DNA of 64,000 bases from AC-32 sp963763475 (GTDB lineage: Bacteria > Actinomycetota > Thermoleophilia > Gaiellales > Gaiellaceae), in NCBI GenBank assembly GCA_963763475.1, contig CAVXOR010000004.1, positions 496,001 through 560,000 of the forward strand, read 5' to 3'. Shown here piece after piece: positions 1 through 8,415 of the stretch. The notes under the pieces were generated by a model. It searched no databases. It had not been told where the DNA came from and saw nothing but the letters and a program-made list of their open reading frames with translations. The position numbers and the translations under genes are program-made. How positions within the stretch are numbered: the stretch's first letter is position 1; each line of letters begins with the position of its first letter.

Positions 1-2060
1 ATGCCGGCCATCAGCGGGCCCTCGATCACGTCGAGCGGCCGCTCGTGCTGCTGTCGCGCCTCCTCGGTGTCCTCCTCGATGTAGTCGACCACGCCGTGCA
101 CGAGCGCATAGGCGAGGCGGTCGTCCACGGGCGCATCCCGCCAGGAGAGGTCGACCTCGCGCTTCGTCGCCTCGCCGTGGACGCGGCCCGCGTACTCGAC
201 GAGCCGTTCGGTCGCGTCCGGACGCCGGTCGAAGAGGACGTCCTCGACCAGCTCGAGCAGCTCCGGCTCGATGTCCTCGTAGACCATCAGCTGGCCGGCG
301 TTGACGATCCCCATGTCCAGCCCGGCTCCGATCGCGTGATAGAGGAAGGCTGCGTGCATCGCCTCTCGGACGTGGTCGTTGCCGCGGAACGCGAAGGAGA
401 GGTTCGAGATCCCGCCGGAGGTGCGCGTGCCGGGGCAACGCTCCTTGATCAGCGGGAGCGCGTCGATGAAGGCCTTCGCGAAGCCGGCGTGCTCCTCGAT
501 CCCCGTCGCGACGGCGAGCACGTTCGGGTCGAAGACGATGTCCGCGGGCGCGAACTCGAGCTGGTCGACCAACAGCCGGTACGCGCGCTCGCAGATCTCG
601 ACCTTCCGCTCGACCGTGTCCGCCTGGCCCTGCTCGTCGAACGCCATCACGATCACCGCGGCGCCGAGCTCCCCCAGCCGTCGCGCCTGCGCGAGGAACT
701 GCTCCTCGCCTTCCTTGAGTGAGATCGAGTTCGCGATCCCTTTCCCCTGCACGCACTCCAGGCCGGCCTCGAGCACCTCGAAGCGCGAGCTGTCGACGAC
801 GATCGGGATCCGTGCGACCTCCGGTTCCGACGCGATCAGCCGCAGGAAGGTCGTCATCGCCTCGACGGCGTCCAGCAGGTCGGCGTCCATGTTGACGTCG
901 AGCAGGTTGGCGCCGCCGCGCACCTGCTCGAGCGCGACCTCGACCGCAGAGGCGTAGTCGTTCGCCTCGACGAGGCTCCGAAAGCGCGCCGAGCCGGTGA
1001 CGTTCGTGCGCTCGCCGATCATCACGAAGCCCGTGTCCGGCCCGATCTCGAACGGCTCCAGCCCGCTGTAGCGCGGACGCTCGGACGGCTGCGGGATCGT
1101 CCGCGGCGAGAGGCCGCGCACGGCCGCGGCGATCTCGGCGGTGTGCTCCGGAGTGGTGCCGCAGCAGCCGCCGACCACGTTCAGGAATCCCTCCGCGGCG
1201 AACTCGCCCAAGAGCGTGCTCGTCTCCTCCGGCTGCTCGTCGTAGAGGCCGAGCGCGTTCGGCAGGCCGGCGTTCGGATGGCACGAGACCCAGGTCGTCG
1301 CGGAACGGGAGAGCGACTCGATCACGGGCCGCATCTCACGCGCCCCGATCGAGCAGTTCACGCCGACGATCAACGGCCGCGCGTGCTCGATCGAGATCCA
1401 GAACGCCTCGACCGTCTGGCCGGAGAGGTTGCGGCCGCTGCGGTCGATCGCGGTGAACGAGATCCAGAGCGGGAGCTCCGGCACTGCCTCGCGCGCCGCC
1501 GCGACCGCGGCCTTCGCGTTGAGCGTGTCAAAGATCGTTTCAATCAGGAGCAGGTCGACGCCGCCCTCCTGCAGGGCCTGCATCTGCTCGGCGTACGCCG
1601 CGACGACGTCCTCGAAGCTGACCGCGCGGAAGGCGGGATCCTCGACCTTCGGCGAGAGCGAGAGCGTCACGTTCAGCGGCCCGACGGAGCCCGCGACGAA
1701 GCCCTCGTGCTCGTCGGCGACCTTGCGCGCGAGCCGCGCCCCTTCGAGGTTCATGTCGCGCACCGCCGCCTCGAGCGCGTAGTCCGCCTGCCCGATGCTG
1801 GTGGCGGTGAAGGTGTTCGTGGTCGCGATGTCCGCGCCGGCCTCGAAGTAGGCGCGGTGGACGCTCTCGACGATCTCCGGCTGCGTCAGGTTGAGCAGGT
1901 CGGGATCGCCCTTGACGTCCCGTGAGTGCTCGCGGAAGCGCTCGCCTCGCCACTCCTCCTCGGTCAGGCCGCGGTTCTGGAGCAGGACGCCCCACGAGCC
2001 GTCGAGGACCGCGATCCGCTCGGCGAGAAGTGCTTCCAGTCTTTCGCGCGAGTGCTGCAA
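1..2060 (-). CDS. metH: Cobalamin-dependent methionine synthase, 3' part outside window
   Basis: Transfers the methyl group of 5-methyltetrahydrofolate to homocysteine through methylcobalamin. The 686 visible codons hold the homocysteine-binding barrel (about residues 10-310), the pterin-binding barrel (about 340-600) and the first residues of the cobalamin cap domain, where RPLDVIEGPLM is read at the left edge. The zinc ligands are visible: Cys236 in VNCSIGA and Cys299/Cys300 in GGCCG. I chose the TTG at 2060 because a GGAG lies 8-9 bases upstream and the reading matches the family start (RIAVLDG); no ATG is near. It lies downstream of atpC on the same strand but is separated by a hairpin. 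The B12-binding and activation domains lie outside the window. I saw no cobalamin or SAM riboswitch upstream. Confidence 0.96.
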   Translation of the reverse strand, partial: MQHSRERLEALLAERIAVLDGSWGVLLQNRGLTEEEWRGERFREHSRDVKGDPDLLNLTQPEIVESVHRAYFEAGADIATTNTFTATSIGQADYALEAAVRDMNLEGARLARKVADEHEGFVAGSVGPLNVTLSLSPKVEDPAFRAVSFEDVVAAYAEQMQALQEGGVDLLLIETIFDTLNAKAAVAAAREAVPELPLWISFTAIDRSGRNLSGQTVEAFWISIEHARPLIVGVNCSIGAREMRPVIESLSRSATTWVSCHPNAGLPNALGLYDEQPEETSTLLGEFAAEGFLNVVGGCCGTTPEHTAEIAAAVRGLSPRTIPQPSERPRYSGLEPFEIGPDTGFVMIGERTNVTGSARFRSLVEANDYASAVEVALEQVRGGANLLDVNMDADLLDAVEAMTTFLRLIASEPEVARIPIVVDSSRFEVLEAGLECVQGKGIANSISLKEGEEQFLAQARRLGELGAAVIVMAFDEQGQADTVERKVEICERAYRLLVDQLEFAPADIVFDPNVLAVATGIEEHAGFAKAFIDALPLIKERCPGTRTSGGISNLSFAFRGNDHVREAMHAAFLYHAIGAGLDMGIVNAGQLMVYEDIEPELLELVEDVLFDRRPDATERLVEYAGRVHGEATKREVDLSWRDAPVDDRLAYALVHGVVDYIEEDTEEARQQHERPLDVIEGPLMAG

Positions 2061-2125
2061 ACCGTTCACTCCCTGCCCAAGGGCCACGAGAGCCGGGTGC
2101 TCGCGGGCTCTTTAGGCGTTTGGTA

Positions 2126-2161
2126 ACCCGGTCGCCAAGCTGCCTTCAAAGCTTTCCGGGT
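2126..2161 (-). terminator. Nested hairpin between atpC and metH
   Basis: ACCCGG (2126-2131) pairs with CCGGGT (2156-2161). An inner stem AAGCT (2137-2141) pairs with AGCTT (2150-2154). It begins 23 bases after the atpC stop. There is no clear T-run, so it may be a weak terminator or an mRNA 3'-end stabiliser. Confidence 0.4.
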
Positions 2162-2183
2162 GCCTCTGAGCCTAGCAGCCGCC

Positions 2184-2603
2184 CTAGGAATGGCCGGAGA
2201 CCGAGAGCTGGTTCTCCGCGTGCTTGATCCGCTGCTCGAGCTGCCAACGGTCGGCGTCCAACTCGCCCTGCTCGACGCGCTCGAGCTCGGCGCGAGCGGT
2301 CTCGAGCTGCTCTTGCGCGCGTGCCGGGTCGATGTGCTTGGCGTCCACGGCGTCGTCGACGAGCGCCAGCGCGCGGTCCTGCTCGACCTTGAAGAAGCCG
2401 GGGCCGGTCGCGAACTCGACGATGTCCTCTGTGGCTCGGTTGCGATAGATCCGCGTCGAGCCGGCCTTCAGCATCGCGACCAGCGGCGCGTGCCGGGCGA
2501 GCACGCCGATCTCGCCCGCCTCGCCGGGAACGACGATCATCTCGACCTCGCCCTCGAACGCCGCGCCCTCGGGCGTGACCAGGGAAACCTCGAAGGTGGC
2601 CAC
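2184..2603 (-). CDS. atpC: F-type ATP synthase epsilon subunit (F1)
   Basis: This is the regulatory central-stalk subunit of F1. The 139 residues give the N-terminal beta-sandwich (VTPEGAAFEGEVEMIVVPGEAGEIGVLA pattern, residues 8-35) followed by a two-helix C-terminal hairpin (about 90-139) rich in Glu and Arg. This is the usual full length. The start is GTG, which overlaps the atpD stop by one base (TAGTG at 2605-2601), so translation is coupled to beta. It is the last gene of the separated atpDC block. Confidence 0.95.
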   Translation of the reverse strand: MATFEVSLVTPEGAAFEGEVEMIVVPGEAGEIGVLARHAPLVAMLKAGSTRIYRNRATEDIVEFATGPGFFKVEQDRALALVDDAVDAKHIDPARAQEQLETARAELERVEQGELDADRWQLEQRIKHAENQLSVSGHS

Positions 2604-4075
2604 TACGCGGGGACGGGCTCGGGCTCTTCGGCTTCCTCGGGCTCGGGCGCGGGCTCCTCCGGAGCCTCGTCGCCACGAGACTTCGCGACGGCCTCGCCGA
2701 TCGTGCCGACCATGTAGAAGGCCTGCTCGGGGAGCTCGTCGTGCTTGCCGTCGAGGATCTCCGTGAAGCCGGCGATCGTCTCCTCGAGCCGCACGAACTT
2801 TCCGGGCTGGCCCGTGAACGTCTCGGCGACGAACATCGGCTGCGAGAGGAAGCGCTCGATCTTTCGAGCCCGCTGGACGATCAGCCGGTCCTCGTCGGAG
2901 AGCTCGTCCATGCCGAGGATGGCGATGATGTCCTGCAGGTCCTTGTAGCGCTGCAGCACCTCCTGCACGCGCGTCGCCGTCTCGTAGTGCTCCGGCGAGA
3001 CGATGTCGCGTGCGAGCGCCCTCGACGACGAGTCGAGCGGGTCGATCGCCGGGTAGATGCCCTTCTCCGAGATCGGCCGCGAGAGCGTGATGAACGCGTC
3101 GAGGTGGGCGAACGTGTTTGCCGGCGCCGGGTCGGTGAGGTCGTCGGCAGGCACGTAGATCGCCTGCACCGAGGTGACCGAGCCCTGCCGTGTCGAGGTG
3201 ATGCGCTCCTGCAGCTGGCCCATCTCTGTGGCGAGGGTCGGCTGGTAGCCGACGGCGCTCGGCATTCGCCCGAGCAGCGCCGAGACCTCGGAGCCCGCCT
3301 GCACGAAACGGAAGATGTTGTCGATGAAAAGGAGCACGTCCGCGCCCTCGTCGCGGAAGTACTCGGCCATCGTCAGTCCGGTCAGGGCGACGCGCAGGCG
3401 CGCGCCCGGCGGCTCGTTCATCTGCCCGAAGACGAGCGCGGTGTCGGCGAGCACGCCCGACTCGGTCATCTCGAGCCAGAGGTCGTTGCCCTCGCGCGTC
3501 CGCTCGCCGACGCCGGCGAACACGGAGTTGCCCTGGTGCTCGCGCGCGACGTTGCGGATCAGCTCCTGGATCAGGACCGTCTTGCCGAGGCCGGCGCCGC
3601 CGAACAGGCCGACCTTGCCGCCGCGCACGAACGGCGCGATCAGGTCGATCACCTTGATGCCGGTCTCGAAGATCTCCATCGTCGGCTGTAGCGAGTCGAA
3701 CGACGGCGGATCGCGGTGGATCGGCCAGCGCTCGACGTCGGCGCCGAGCTCCTCGCCCTCGTCGATCGGGTCGCCGAGCACATTCCAGAGCCGGCCGAGC
3801 GTTGCCTTGCCGACGGGCACGGTGATCGGCGCGCCCGTGTCGACCACGTCCACCCCGCGCGGGATGCCGTCGGTGGCGTCCATCGCCACCGCGCGCACGC
3901 GATCGTCGCCGAGGTGCTGCTGCACCTCGGCGATCAGGTCACCCTTGCCGTCCGGGAGCGCGATCCGAAGCGCGGTGTAGATCTCGGGCAACTGGCCGGT
4001 GAAGACGGCGTCGATCACGACGCCGCGAATCTCGATGACCTTGCCGACGTTCTGGCCGTTGTTCTGGTCAGGCAT
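2603..4075 (-). CDS. atpD: F-type ATP synthase beta subunit (F1)
   Basis: Catalytic subunit of F1. Walker A GGAGLGKT lies at residues 159-166, the catalytic Glu is Glu191 in GVGERTREG, and the DELSDED loop (DELSEED equivalent) is present near residue 390. I chose the ATG at 4075 (490 residues): an AGGAG stands 5 bases upstream, while the longer reading from 4111 adds 12 unconserved residues. The C-terminus carries an unusual acidic and proline-rich tail of about 30 residues after the normal beta fold. The gene is separated from atpG by 7.2 kb of unrelated genes and therefore needs its own promoter or readthrough. A TAGACT hexamer at 4144-4149 on this strand is a weak -10 candidate. Confidence 0.97.
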   Translation of the reverse strand: MPDQNNGQNVGKVIEIRGVVIDAVFTGQLPEIYTALRIALPDGKGDLIAEVQQHLGDDRVRAVAMDATDGIPRGVDVVDTGAPITVPVGKATLGRLWNVLGDPIDEGEELGADVERWPIHRDPPSFDSLQPTMEIFETGIKVIDLIAPFVRGGKVGLFGGAGLGKTVLIQELIRNVAREHQGNSVFAGVGERTREGNDLWLEMTESGVLADTALVFGQMNEPPGARLRVALTGLTMAEYFRDEGADVLLFIDNIFRFVQAGSEVSALLGRMPSAVGYQPTLATEMGQLQERITSTRQGSVTSVQAIYVPADDLTDPAPANTFAHLDAFITLSRPISEKGIYPAIDPLDSSSRALARDIVSPEHYETATRVQEVLQRYKDLQDIIAILGMDELSDEDRLIVQRARKIERFLSQPMFVAETFTGQPGKFVRLEETIAGFTEILDGKHDELPEQAFYMVGTIGEAVAKSRGDEAPEEPAPEPEEAEEPEPVPA

Positions 4076-4112
4076 GTGTCTCCTGGAGAGGTGGTTCGGG
4101 TGAGCTGCCAAG

Positions 4113-4134
4113 GGGCCGCCGCTTCCGGCGGCCC
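4113..4134 (-). promoter_or_regulatory. GC-rich stem-loop in the atpD leader
   Basis: GGGCCGCC (4113-4120) and GGCGGCCC (4127-4134) form a perfect 8-bp stem with a 6-base loop, 38 bases upstream of the atpD start codon. It is not followed by a T-run on the coding strand, so a leader structure is more likely than a terminator. Confidence 0.45.
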
Positions 4135-4267
4135 GCGAAGCTGAGTCTAGCGAAGCCCTGCTTGATCCGATCCGGCTTCGGATAAGCCTTCCCGTCCTCT
4201 GTCATCGCAGCCACCCTGGCCGCGTGATCGAGGCTTCAGACGTGTGACGTGATCAGGGATGGGAACA

Positions 4268-4287
4268 CTGTCGAACAGTATCGACAG
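4268..4287 (-). terminator. Hairpin after the anti-sigma-like gene
   Basis: CTGTCGA (4268-4274) pairs perfectly with TCGACAG (4281-4287), with a 6-base loop, 11 bases beyond the stop of the zinc-finger gene. No T-run follows. It may end the importer/zinc-finger transcript or be an operator in the atpD upstream region. Confidence 0.4.
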
Positions 4288-4298
4288 CGGGCCCGGCG

Positions 4299-4775
4299 TT
4301 ACCGCTGCAGGACCGGCCCGCCGCGCAGCGAGCGTGCGGAGGTGGCGGCTGCCTGCTGAAACGCGTTCATGCGCTCGATAGCCTGCGAGGTGCGGAGATC
4401 CATCGTCTCGACCGAGGCGAACGGGCCGACGGCCGCCTGGACTACGGGCGCGTGCGCCGCGCTCACGGAGCTCGAGCGCATCGAGGTGGCGAAAATGCTG
4501 CCGAGACCGACCGCCGCGACCGCCATCGCCGCTGCCGCAGGAGCGAGGTGCAGCCGCGCGCGGCGTCGCAGGCGTCCGATCACGACCGGGCGCTCGAGCT
4601 GCTCGAGCCGAGCTTCCCGAAGTGTCATCGTGAGGCCGGTGATCGTGGTGCTGAACTCCCTGCACGACGGGCATGCGTCGAGGTGCGCGTGCAACAGCAC
4701 GCGCTCGAAGCTCGACAGCTCGCCGTCGATCTCGGTCGACGCCCAGTGGCGGGCGCGCTCACATTCGCCGCTCAT
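4299..4775 (-). CDS. Zinc-finger anti-sigma-like membrane protein
   Basis: The 158-residue protein has an N-terminal zf-HC2 module with Cys5 and the HxxxCxxC signature (HLDACPSC). A basic linker (RLRRRAR) follows, then one membrane segment (about residues 87-105, APAAAAMAVAAVGLGSIFA) and an Ala/Ser-rich external tail. Such proteins bind and hold ECF sigma factors. No sigma factor gene lies next to it or elsewhere in the window, so it is an orphan here. I preferred the ATG at 4775, with GAGGG just upstream, over the GTG at 4784. It follows the importer operon on the same strand. Confidence 0.75.
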   Translation of the reverse strand: MSGECERARHWASTEIDGELSSFERVLLHAHLDACPSCREFSTTITGLTMTLREARLEQLERPVVIGRLRRRARLHLAPAAAAMAVAAVGLGSIFATSMRSSSVSAAHAPVVQAAVGPFASVETMDLRTSQAIERMNAFQQAAATSARSLRGGPVLQR

Positions 4776-4822
4776 GGCCCTCACGATAGCTTCGACGGCG
4801 GCGGAGTCCAGAAGTTAGACCC

Positions 4823-5194
4823 TTAGACGAGGGAGTGGCGGCTGTCGACGAGTACACCGATCACCACCAGGATCAGCCCGAGGACGATGAAAACGGCCGA
4901 GTTGTTGATCGTCTCGTTCTGTTCGTCGAGGCTCGCCCAGCGCAGTCGCCGCTCACCGAGGCCCGGCAGGGGCAGCATCGTCCAGCCGGCCGCCTCGGAT
5001 TTCATCCTCGCCGGGCCGCGGTTTCCGATGAAGAACCCCGAGACCATCAGGAAGCAGCCGAGACCGTAGAAGCCGAGCGCGATCGCGCGGTCGAGCGACG
5101 CTCCGATCAGCGCGCCGAACAGCGCCGAGATCGCAGCGGTCGCGATCGAGCAGCCGACGACCAGCAGCACGAGACGGCGAAGTGCCGCGACCAT
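4823..5194 (-). CDS. Small integral membrane protein, unknown
   Basis: A 123-residue protein with three predicted membrane segments (about 7-31, 37-56 and 98-116). The loop between segments 2 and 3 is polar and contains GNRGPARMKSEAAGW. I do not recognise the family. The ATG at 5194 lies five bases after the ATPase gene stop, so the gene is probably co-transcribed with the importer. The same frame stays open far upstream through the ATPase gene, but that extension is a shadow. A role in the importer is possible but unsupported. Confidence 0.7.
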   Translation of the reverse strand: MVAALRRLVLLVVGCSIATAAISALFGALIGASLDRAIALGFYGLGCFLMVSGFFIGNRGPARMKSEAAGWTMLPLPGLGERRLRWASLDEQNETINNSAVFIVLGLILVVIGVLVDSRHSLV

Positions 5195-5199
5195 CCGGC

Positions 5200-6282
5200 C
5201 TAGGCCGGGAGCGGCTGCGCAGATGTCTTCGAGCCGGCCCGCCGCATCTCGTCGGCCGACAGCGGCCAGCGCTCGAGCGGGTAGTGGCACGCGGCCGCCT
5301 GGCCGCTCCCGAACGAGTAGAGCGGCGGCTCTTCGACGTCGCAGTGGCCCTCGACGAAACGCGGGCAGCGTGTGTGGAACCGGCATCCGCTCGGCGGGTT
5401 GACCGGGCTCGGGACGTCGCCCTCGAGCACGATCGCCTCGCGCTGGCGGCCGATCTCCGGGTTCGCGATCGGCACGGCCGAGAGCAGCGCACCCGTGTAG
5501 GGGTGTTTCGGTTGCGAGTAGAGCTGCTCGCGCGAGGCCACCTCGGCGACCTTGCCGAGGTACATCACCATCACGCGGTCGGAGATGTGCCGCACGACGT
5601 TGAGGTCGTGCGCGATGAAGACGTACGTCAGGCCGAAGTCGTCCTGCAGGTCCTTGAGCAGGTTGAGGATCTGGGCCTGCACCGAGACGTCGAGCGCCGA
5701 GACGGGCTCGTCGCACACGATCAGCTTCGGGTTCACCGAGAGCGCTCGCGCCACGCCGATGCGCTGGCGCTGGCCGCCGGAGAACTCGTGCGGGAAGCGG
5801 TTGTAGTGCTCCGGGTTGAGCCCGACAACCTCCAGCAGCTCTTGCACCCGGCGCTTGATCTCCGAGCTCGAGCCGAGCCCGTGCACCTCGAGCGGCTCGC
5901 CGATGATGAAGCCGACGCGCTTGCGCGGGTTCAGCGAGGCGTACGGGTCCTGGAAGATCATCGTCATCTCGCGCCGGATCGGCCGCATCGCCGGGCGCGA
6001 CAGCCGCGTGATGTCTCGACCCTCGAAGGTGATCTTCCCGTCGGTCGGCTCGAGCAGCTTCATGATGCAGCGCGCGAGCGTGGACTTGCCGCAACCCGAT
6101 TCACCGACGATGCCGAGCGTCTCCCCGGGCTTGATGCTGAACGAGACGCCATCGACCGCCTTCACCGAGGCGATCTCCTTCTGGAAGATGATCCCGCGCG
6201 TGATCGGGAAGTACTTCTTGACGTCCTCGACGATGAGCAGCTCGTCGCCCGAGATCGGGTTCGCGGCCGGAGCCGTCTCCAC
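5200..6282 (-). CDS. dppF: Peptide-type ABC importer, ATPase subunit F
   Basis: Second ATPase of an oligopeptide/dipeptide (or nickel) importer, on the cytoplasmic side. The 360 residues show Walker A GESGCGKST at 60-68, the signature FSGGQRQR, Walker B LIVCDEP, the H-loop IAHDL and the C-terminal oligopeptide-transporter extension with the RFHTRCP motif. The GTG start directly abuts the stop of the D subunit (TAG then GTG). It is the last ATPase of a C-A-B-D-F gene order. The substrate cannot be decided from sequence; dpp-type naming is by family resemblance. Confidence 0.92.
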   Translation of the reverse strand: METAPAANPISGDELLIVEDVKKYFPITRGIIFQKEIASVKAVDGVSFSIKPGETLGIVGESGCGKSTLARCIMKLLEPTDGKITFEGRDITRLSRPAMRPIRREMTMIFQDPYASLNPRKRVGFIIGEPLEVHGLGSSSEIKRRVQELLEVVGLNPEHYNRFPHEFSGGQRQRIGVARALSVNPKLIVCDEPVSALDVSVQAQILNLLKDLQDDFGLTYVFIAHDLNVVRHISDRVMVMYLGKVAEVASREQLYSQPKHPYTGALLSAVPIANPEIGRQREAIVLEGDVPSPVNPPSGCRFHTRCPRFVEGHCDVEEPPLYSFGSGQAAACHYPLERWPLSADEMRRAGSKTSAQPLPA

Positions 6283-7305
6283 CTAGCCGGCCTCCGCCAT
6301 CGTCGCCGCCAGCAGCTTCGCCGCCTCGCGCTCCTTGGTCTCCTCGTCCAGGTGGCACTTCTGGAGATGGTCGGGATCGCGTGAGGTCGGGGCGAGCGCC
6401 GGCACGGTCGACTTGCAGACCTCCATCACGTAGGGGCAGCGCGGATGGAAGCGGCAGCCCTTGGGCGGGTTGAGCAGCGACGGCGGCTGGCCCGGGATCT
6501 GCGTCAGCCGCTCGACGTCTGTCTCGAGCCGCGGCAGCGAGCCCATCAGGCCCCACGTGTACGGGTGCTGGGGGCGGTTGAAGAGGTCGTGCACCTCGGC
6601 CTGCTCGACGACGTTCGCCGCGTACATGACCAGCACGTCGTCGGCGACCTCCGCGACGACTCCGAGGTCGTGCGTGATCATGATGATCGCGCTGCCGAAG
6701 TCCTCCTGCAGCGTCTTCATCAGCGAGAGGATCTGTGCCTGCGTGGTCACGTCGAGCGCTGTGGTCGGCTCGTCGGCGATCAGCAGGTCGGGCTCGTTGA
6801 TCAGCGCCATCGCGATCATCACGCGCTGCCGCATGCCGCCCGAGAACTGGTGCGGGTAGTCGTCGATGCGCGTCTCGGCGCGCGGGATGCCGACCGCCTT
6901 CAGCAGCTCGAGCGCCCTCGAACGCGCGATGCGCTTCGTCACGTCGCGGTGCAGCAGAACCGCCTCGATCAGCTGCCGCCCGATCGTGTGCACCGGGTTC
7001 AGCGAGGTCATCGGATCCTGGAAGATCATCGAGATCTCGTCCCCGCGGACGGCGCGCAGCTCGCTCGGCTTCATGGTCAGCAGGTCGTTGCCCTTCCAGA
7101 GCGCCTCGCCGCCGGTGACGGTGTTGCGCTTCGGGTTGAGCCCCATGATCGTCAGGCAGGTGACGCTCTTGCCGCAGCCCGACTCCCCTACGATGCCGAG
7201 CGTCTGCCCCTTCTCGACCGAGAAGTTGACGCCCTCGACGGCGCGCACGACGCCGTCCTCGGTGCGAAAGGACGTGCTGAGATCTTTGACGTCGAGGAGG
7301 GTCAC
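6283..7305 (-). CDS. dppD: Peptide-type ABC importer, ATPase subunit D
   Basis: First ATPase of the importer, 340 residues. It has Walker A GESGCGKSV at 40-48, signature FSGGMRQR, Walker B LLIADEPTTALD, H-loop ITHDLG and the C-terminal RFHPRCP extension that pairs with the permeases. The GTG start lies 10 bases after the permease B stop. Both ATPases have intact catalytic motifs, so a heterodimer with two working sites is expected. Confidence 0.92.
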   Translation of the reverse strand: MTLLDVKDLSTSFRTEDGVVRAVEGVNFSVEKGQTLGIVGESGCGKSVTCLTIMGLNPKRNTVTGGEALWKGNDLLTMKPSELRAVRGDEISMIFQDPMTSLNPVHTIGRQLIEAVLLHRDVTKRIARSRALELLKAVGIPRAETRIDDYPHQFSGGMRQRVMIAMALINEPDLLIADEPTTALDVTTQAQILSLMKTLQEDFGSAIIMITHDLGVVAEVADDVLVMYAANVVEQAEVHDLFNRPQHPYTWGLMGSLPRLETDVERLTQIPGQPPSLLNPPKGCRFHPRCPYVMEVCKSTVPALAPTSRDPDHLQKCHLDEETKEREAAKLLAATMAEAG

Positions 7306-7315
7306 AGGCGGACGC

Positions 7316-8293
7316 TCAGGTTAGCCGGATTCGCGGGTCGATCCAGGCGTACAACAGGTCGACGATCAGGTTGAAGACGATGATCGCCAACGTTGCGAAC
7401 ACGATCACGCCCTGCACGATCGCGAGGTCCTGGTTGTTGATTCCGATGATCGCGGTCTGCCCGAGGCCCGGCAGCTGGTAGACGGTCTCCGTGAAGATGG
7501 CGCCGCCGAGCGCGATCCCGATGTCCATTCCGAGCATCGTCACGACAGGCAGCAGCGCGTTCCGCAGCACGTGCGACCTGATCACCTGGCCCTCCGGCGC
7601 ACCCTTGGCGCGCGCGGTCCGGACGTAGTCCTCGTTCAGGGTCTCGATCACGTTGGCGCGGATCATCCGCACATAAAGGGCCGCGAACAGGAGCGCGAAC
7701 GTGCACCACGGCAGGATCAGATGGTAGAACCACTGCCAGGGGCCGCCTGGGAGACCGGAGTCCGCCGGCGCACCGAAGAAGTTGGCGTAGTTCGCAATGG
7801 GCGTCCATCCCAGCTTCACCCCGAACACGTACTCGAAGATCAGGCCGATCCAGATCGGGTGCGCAGACACGCCGATCAGGACGAACACCATCGCGGATCT
7901 GTCGAGCAGCGATCTCGGCTTCAAGGCCGAGTAGATCCCGACGGAGAGCCCGATCATCATCCAGAGGACGGCACCGCCGAAGACCAGCGAGGCGGTCACC
8001 GGGGCAGCTTCCTTGATCCGCTGATTGACGCTCTGGCTGGTGGCGAACGACTGGCCCAGGTCCTGGTGGATGACCAGGCGCCTCAGAAACCTCGCGTACT
8101 GCACGGGCATCGGCTTGTCGAGCCCGAGCTTCTGGGTCGCCGTCACCAGGCACTGGCGCTTCGCCTGCTCGCCGCCGCACACCGCGCGGGCCGGGTTGTT
8201 CGGGCCGACGTAGAAGATCACGAACGTCACGAACGTGATCACGAGAAACAGGAGGGCGGCCCAGAGAACTCTTCTGACGAGGTATCGGAACAC
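7316..8293 (-). CDS. dppB: Peptide-type ABC importer, permease B
   Basis: Inner-membrane permease of the DppB/OppB class, 325 residues. The first membrane helix lies near residues 9-30, followed by a large external loop with a Cys pair (VCGGEQAKRQC). The remaining five helices and the EAA cytoplasmic motif (ARAKGAPEGQVIRSHVLRNA) follow. The GTG start is preceded by a strong GGAGGAG five bases upstream. It begins a sub-block B-D-F after a large palindrome that separates it from the binding-protein gene. Confidence 0.92.
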   Translation of the reverse strand: MFRYLVRRVLWAALLFLVITFVTFVIFYVGPNNPARAVCGGEQAKRQCLVTATQKLGLDKPMPVQYARFLRRLVIHQDLGQSFATSQSVNQRIKEAAPVTASLVFGGAVLWMMIGLSVGIYSALKPRSLLDRSAMVFVLIGVSAHPIWIGLIFEYVFGVKLGWTPIANYANFFGAPADSGLPGGPWQWFYHLILPWCTFALLFAALYVRMIRANVIETLNEDYVRTARAKGAPEGQVIRSHVLRNALLPVVTMLGMDIGIALGGAIFTETVYQLPGLGQTAIIGINNQDLAIVQGVIVFATLAIIVFNLIVDLLYAWIDPRIRLT

Positions 8294-8356
8294 GGGGTCT
8301 CCTCCAGATACGTGTGGGGCGCCTGCCGCCTGGGTCGGGATTGTACTGCGTTAACG

Positions 8357-8391
8357 CACGTGAGGCGCCGGTCGAGCCGGCGCCTCACGTG
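8357..8391 (-). terminator. Perfect 15-bp inverted repeat between binding protein and permease genes
   Basis: The arms at 8357-8371 and 8377-8391 are perfectly complementary (15 bp) around a 5-base loop. It stands 25 bases after the binding-protein stop and 64 bases before permease B. No T-run follows on either strand. Such intercistronic hairpins usually give partial termination or protect the 3' end of the abundant binding-protein mRNA. Confidence 0.65.
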
Positions 8392-8415
8392 TAGTGCGAT
8401 GCTTCTTCGAACCTC

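Noticed and set aside
2061..2183. Possible cobalamin or SAM riboswitch before metH
   Set aside because: No B12-box-like or SAM-I core elements were seen; only a simple nested hairpin is present.
4075..4212. 45-codon open frame ending at the atpD start
   Set aside because: Composition is ordinary and no ribosome site was found. Kept only as part of the atpD leader finding.
4823..6094. 423-codon minus-strand frame through the ATPase F gene
   Set aside because: Only its last 123 codons, after the F gene stop, look like a protein; the rest is a shadow frame.
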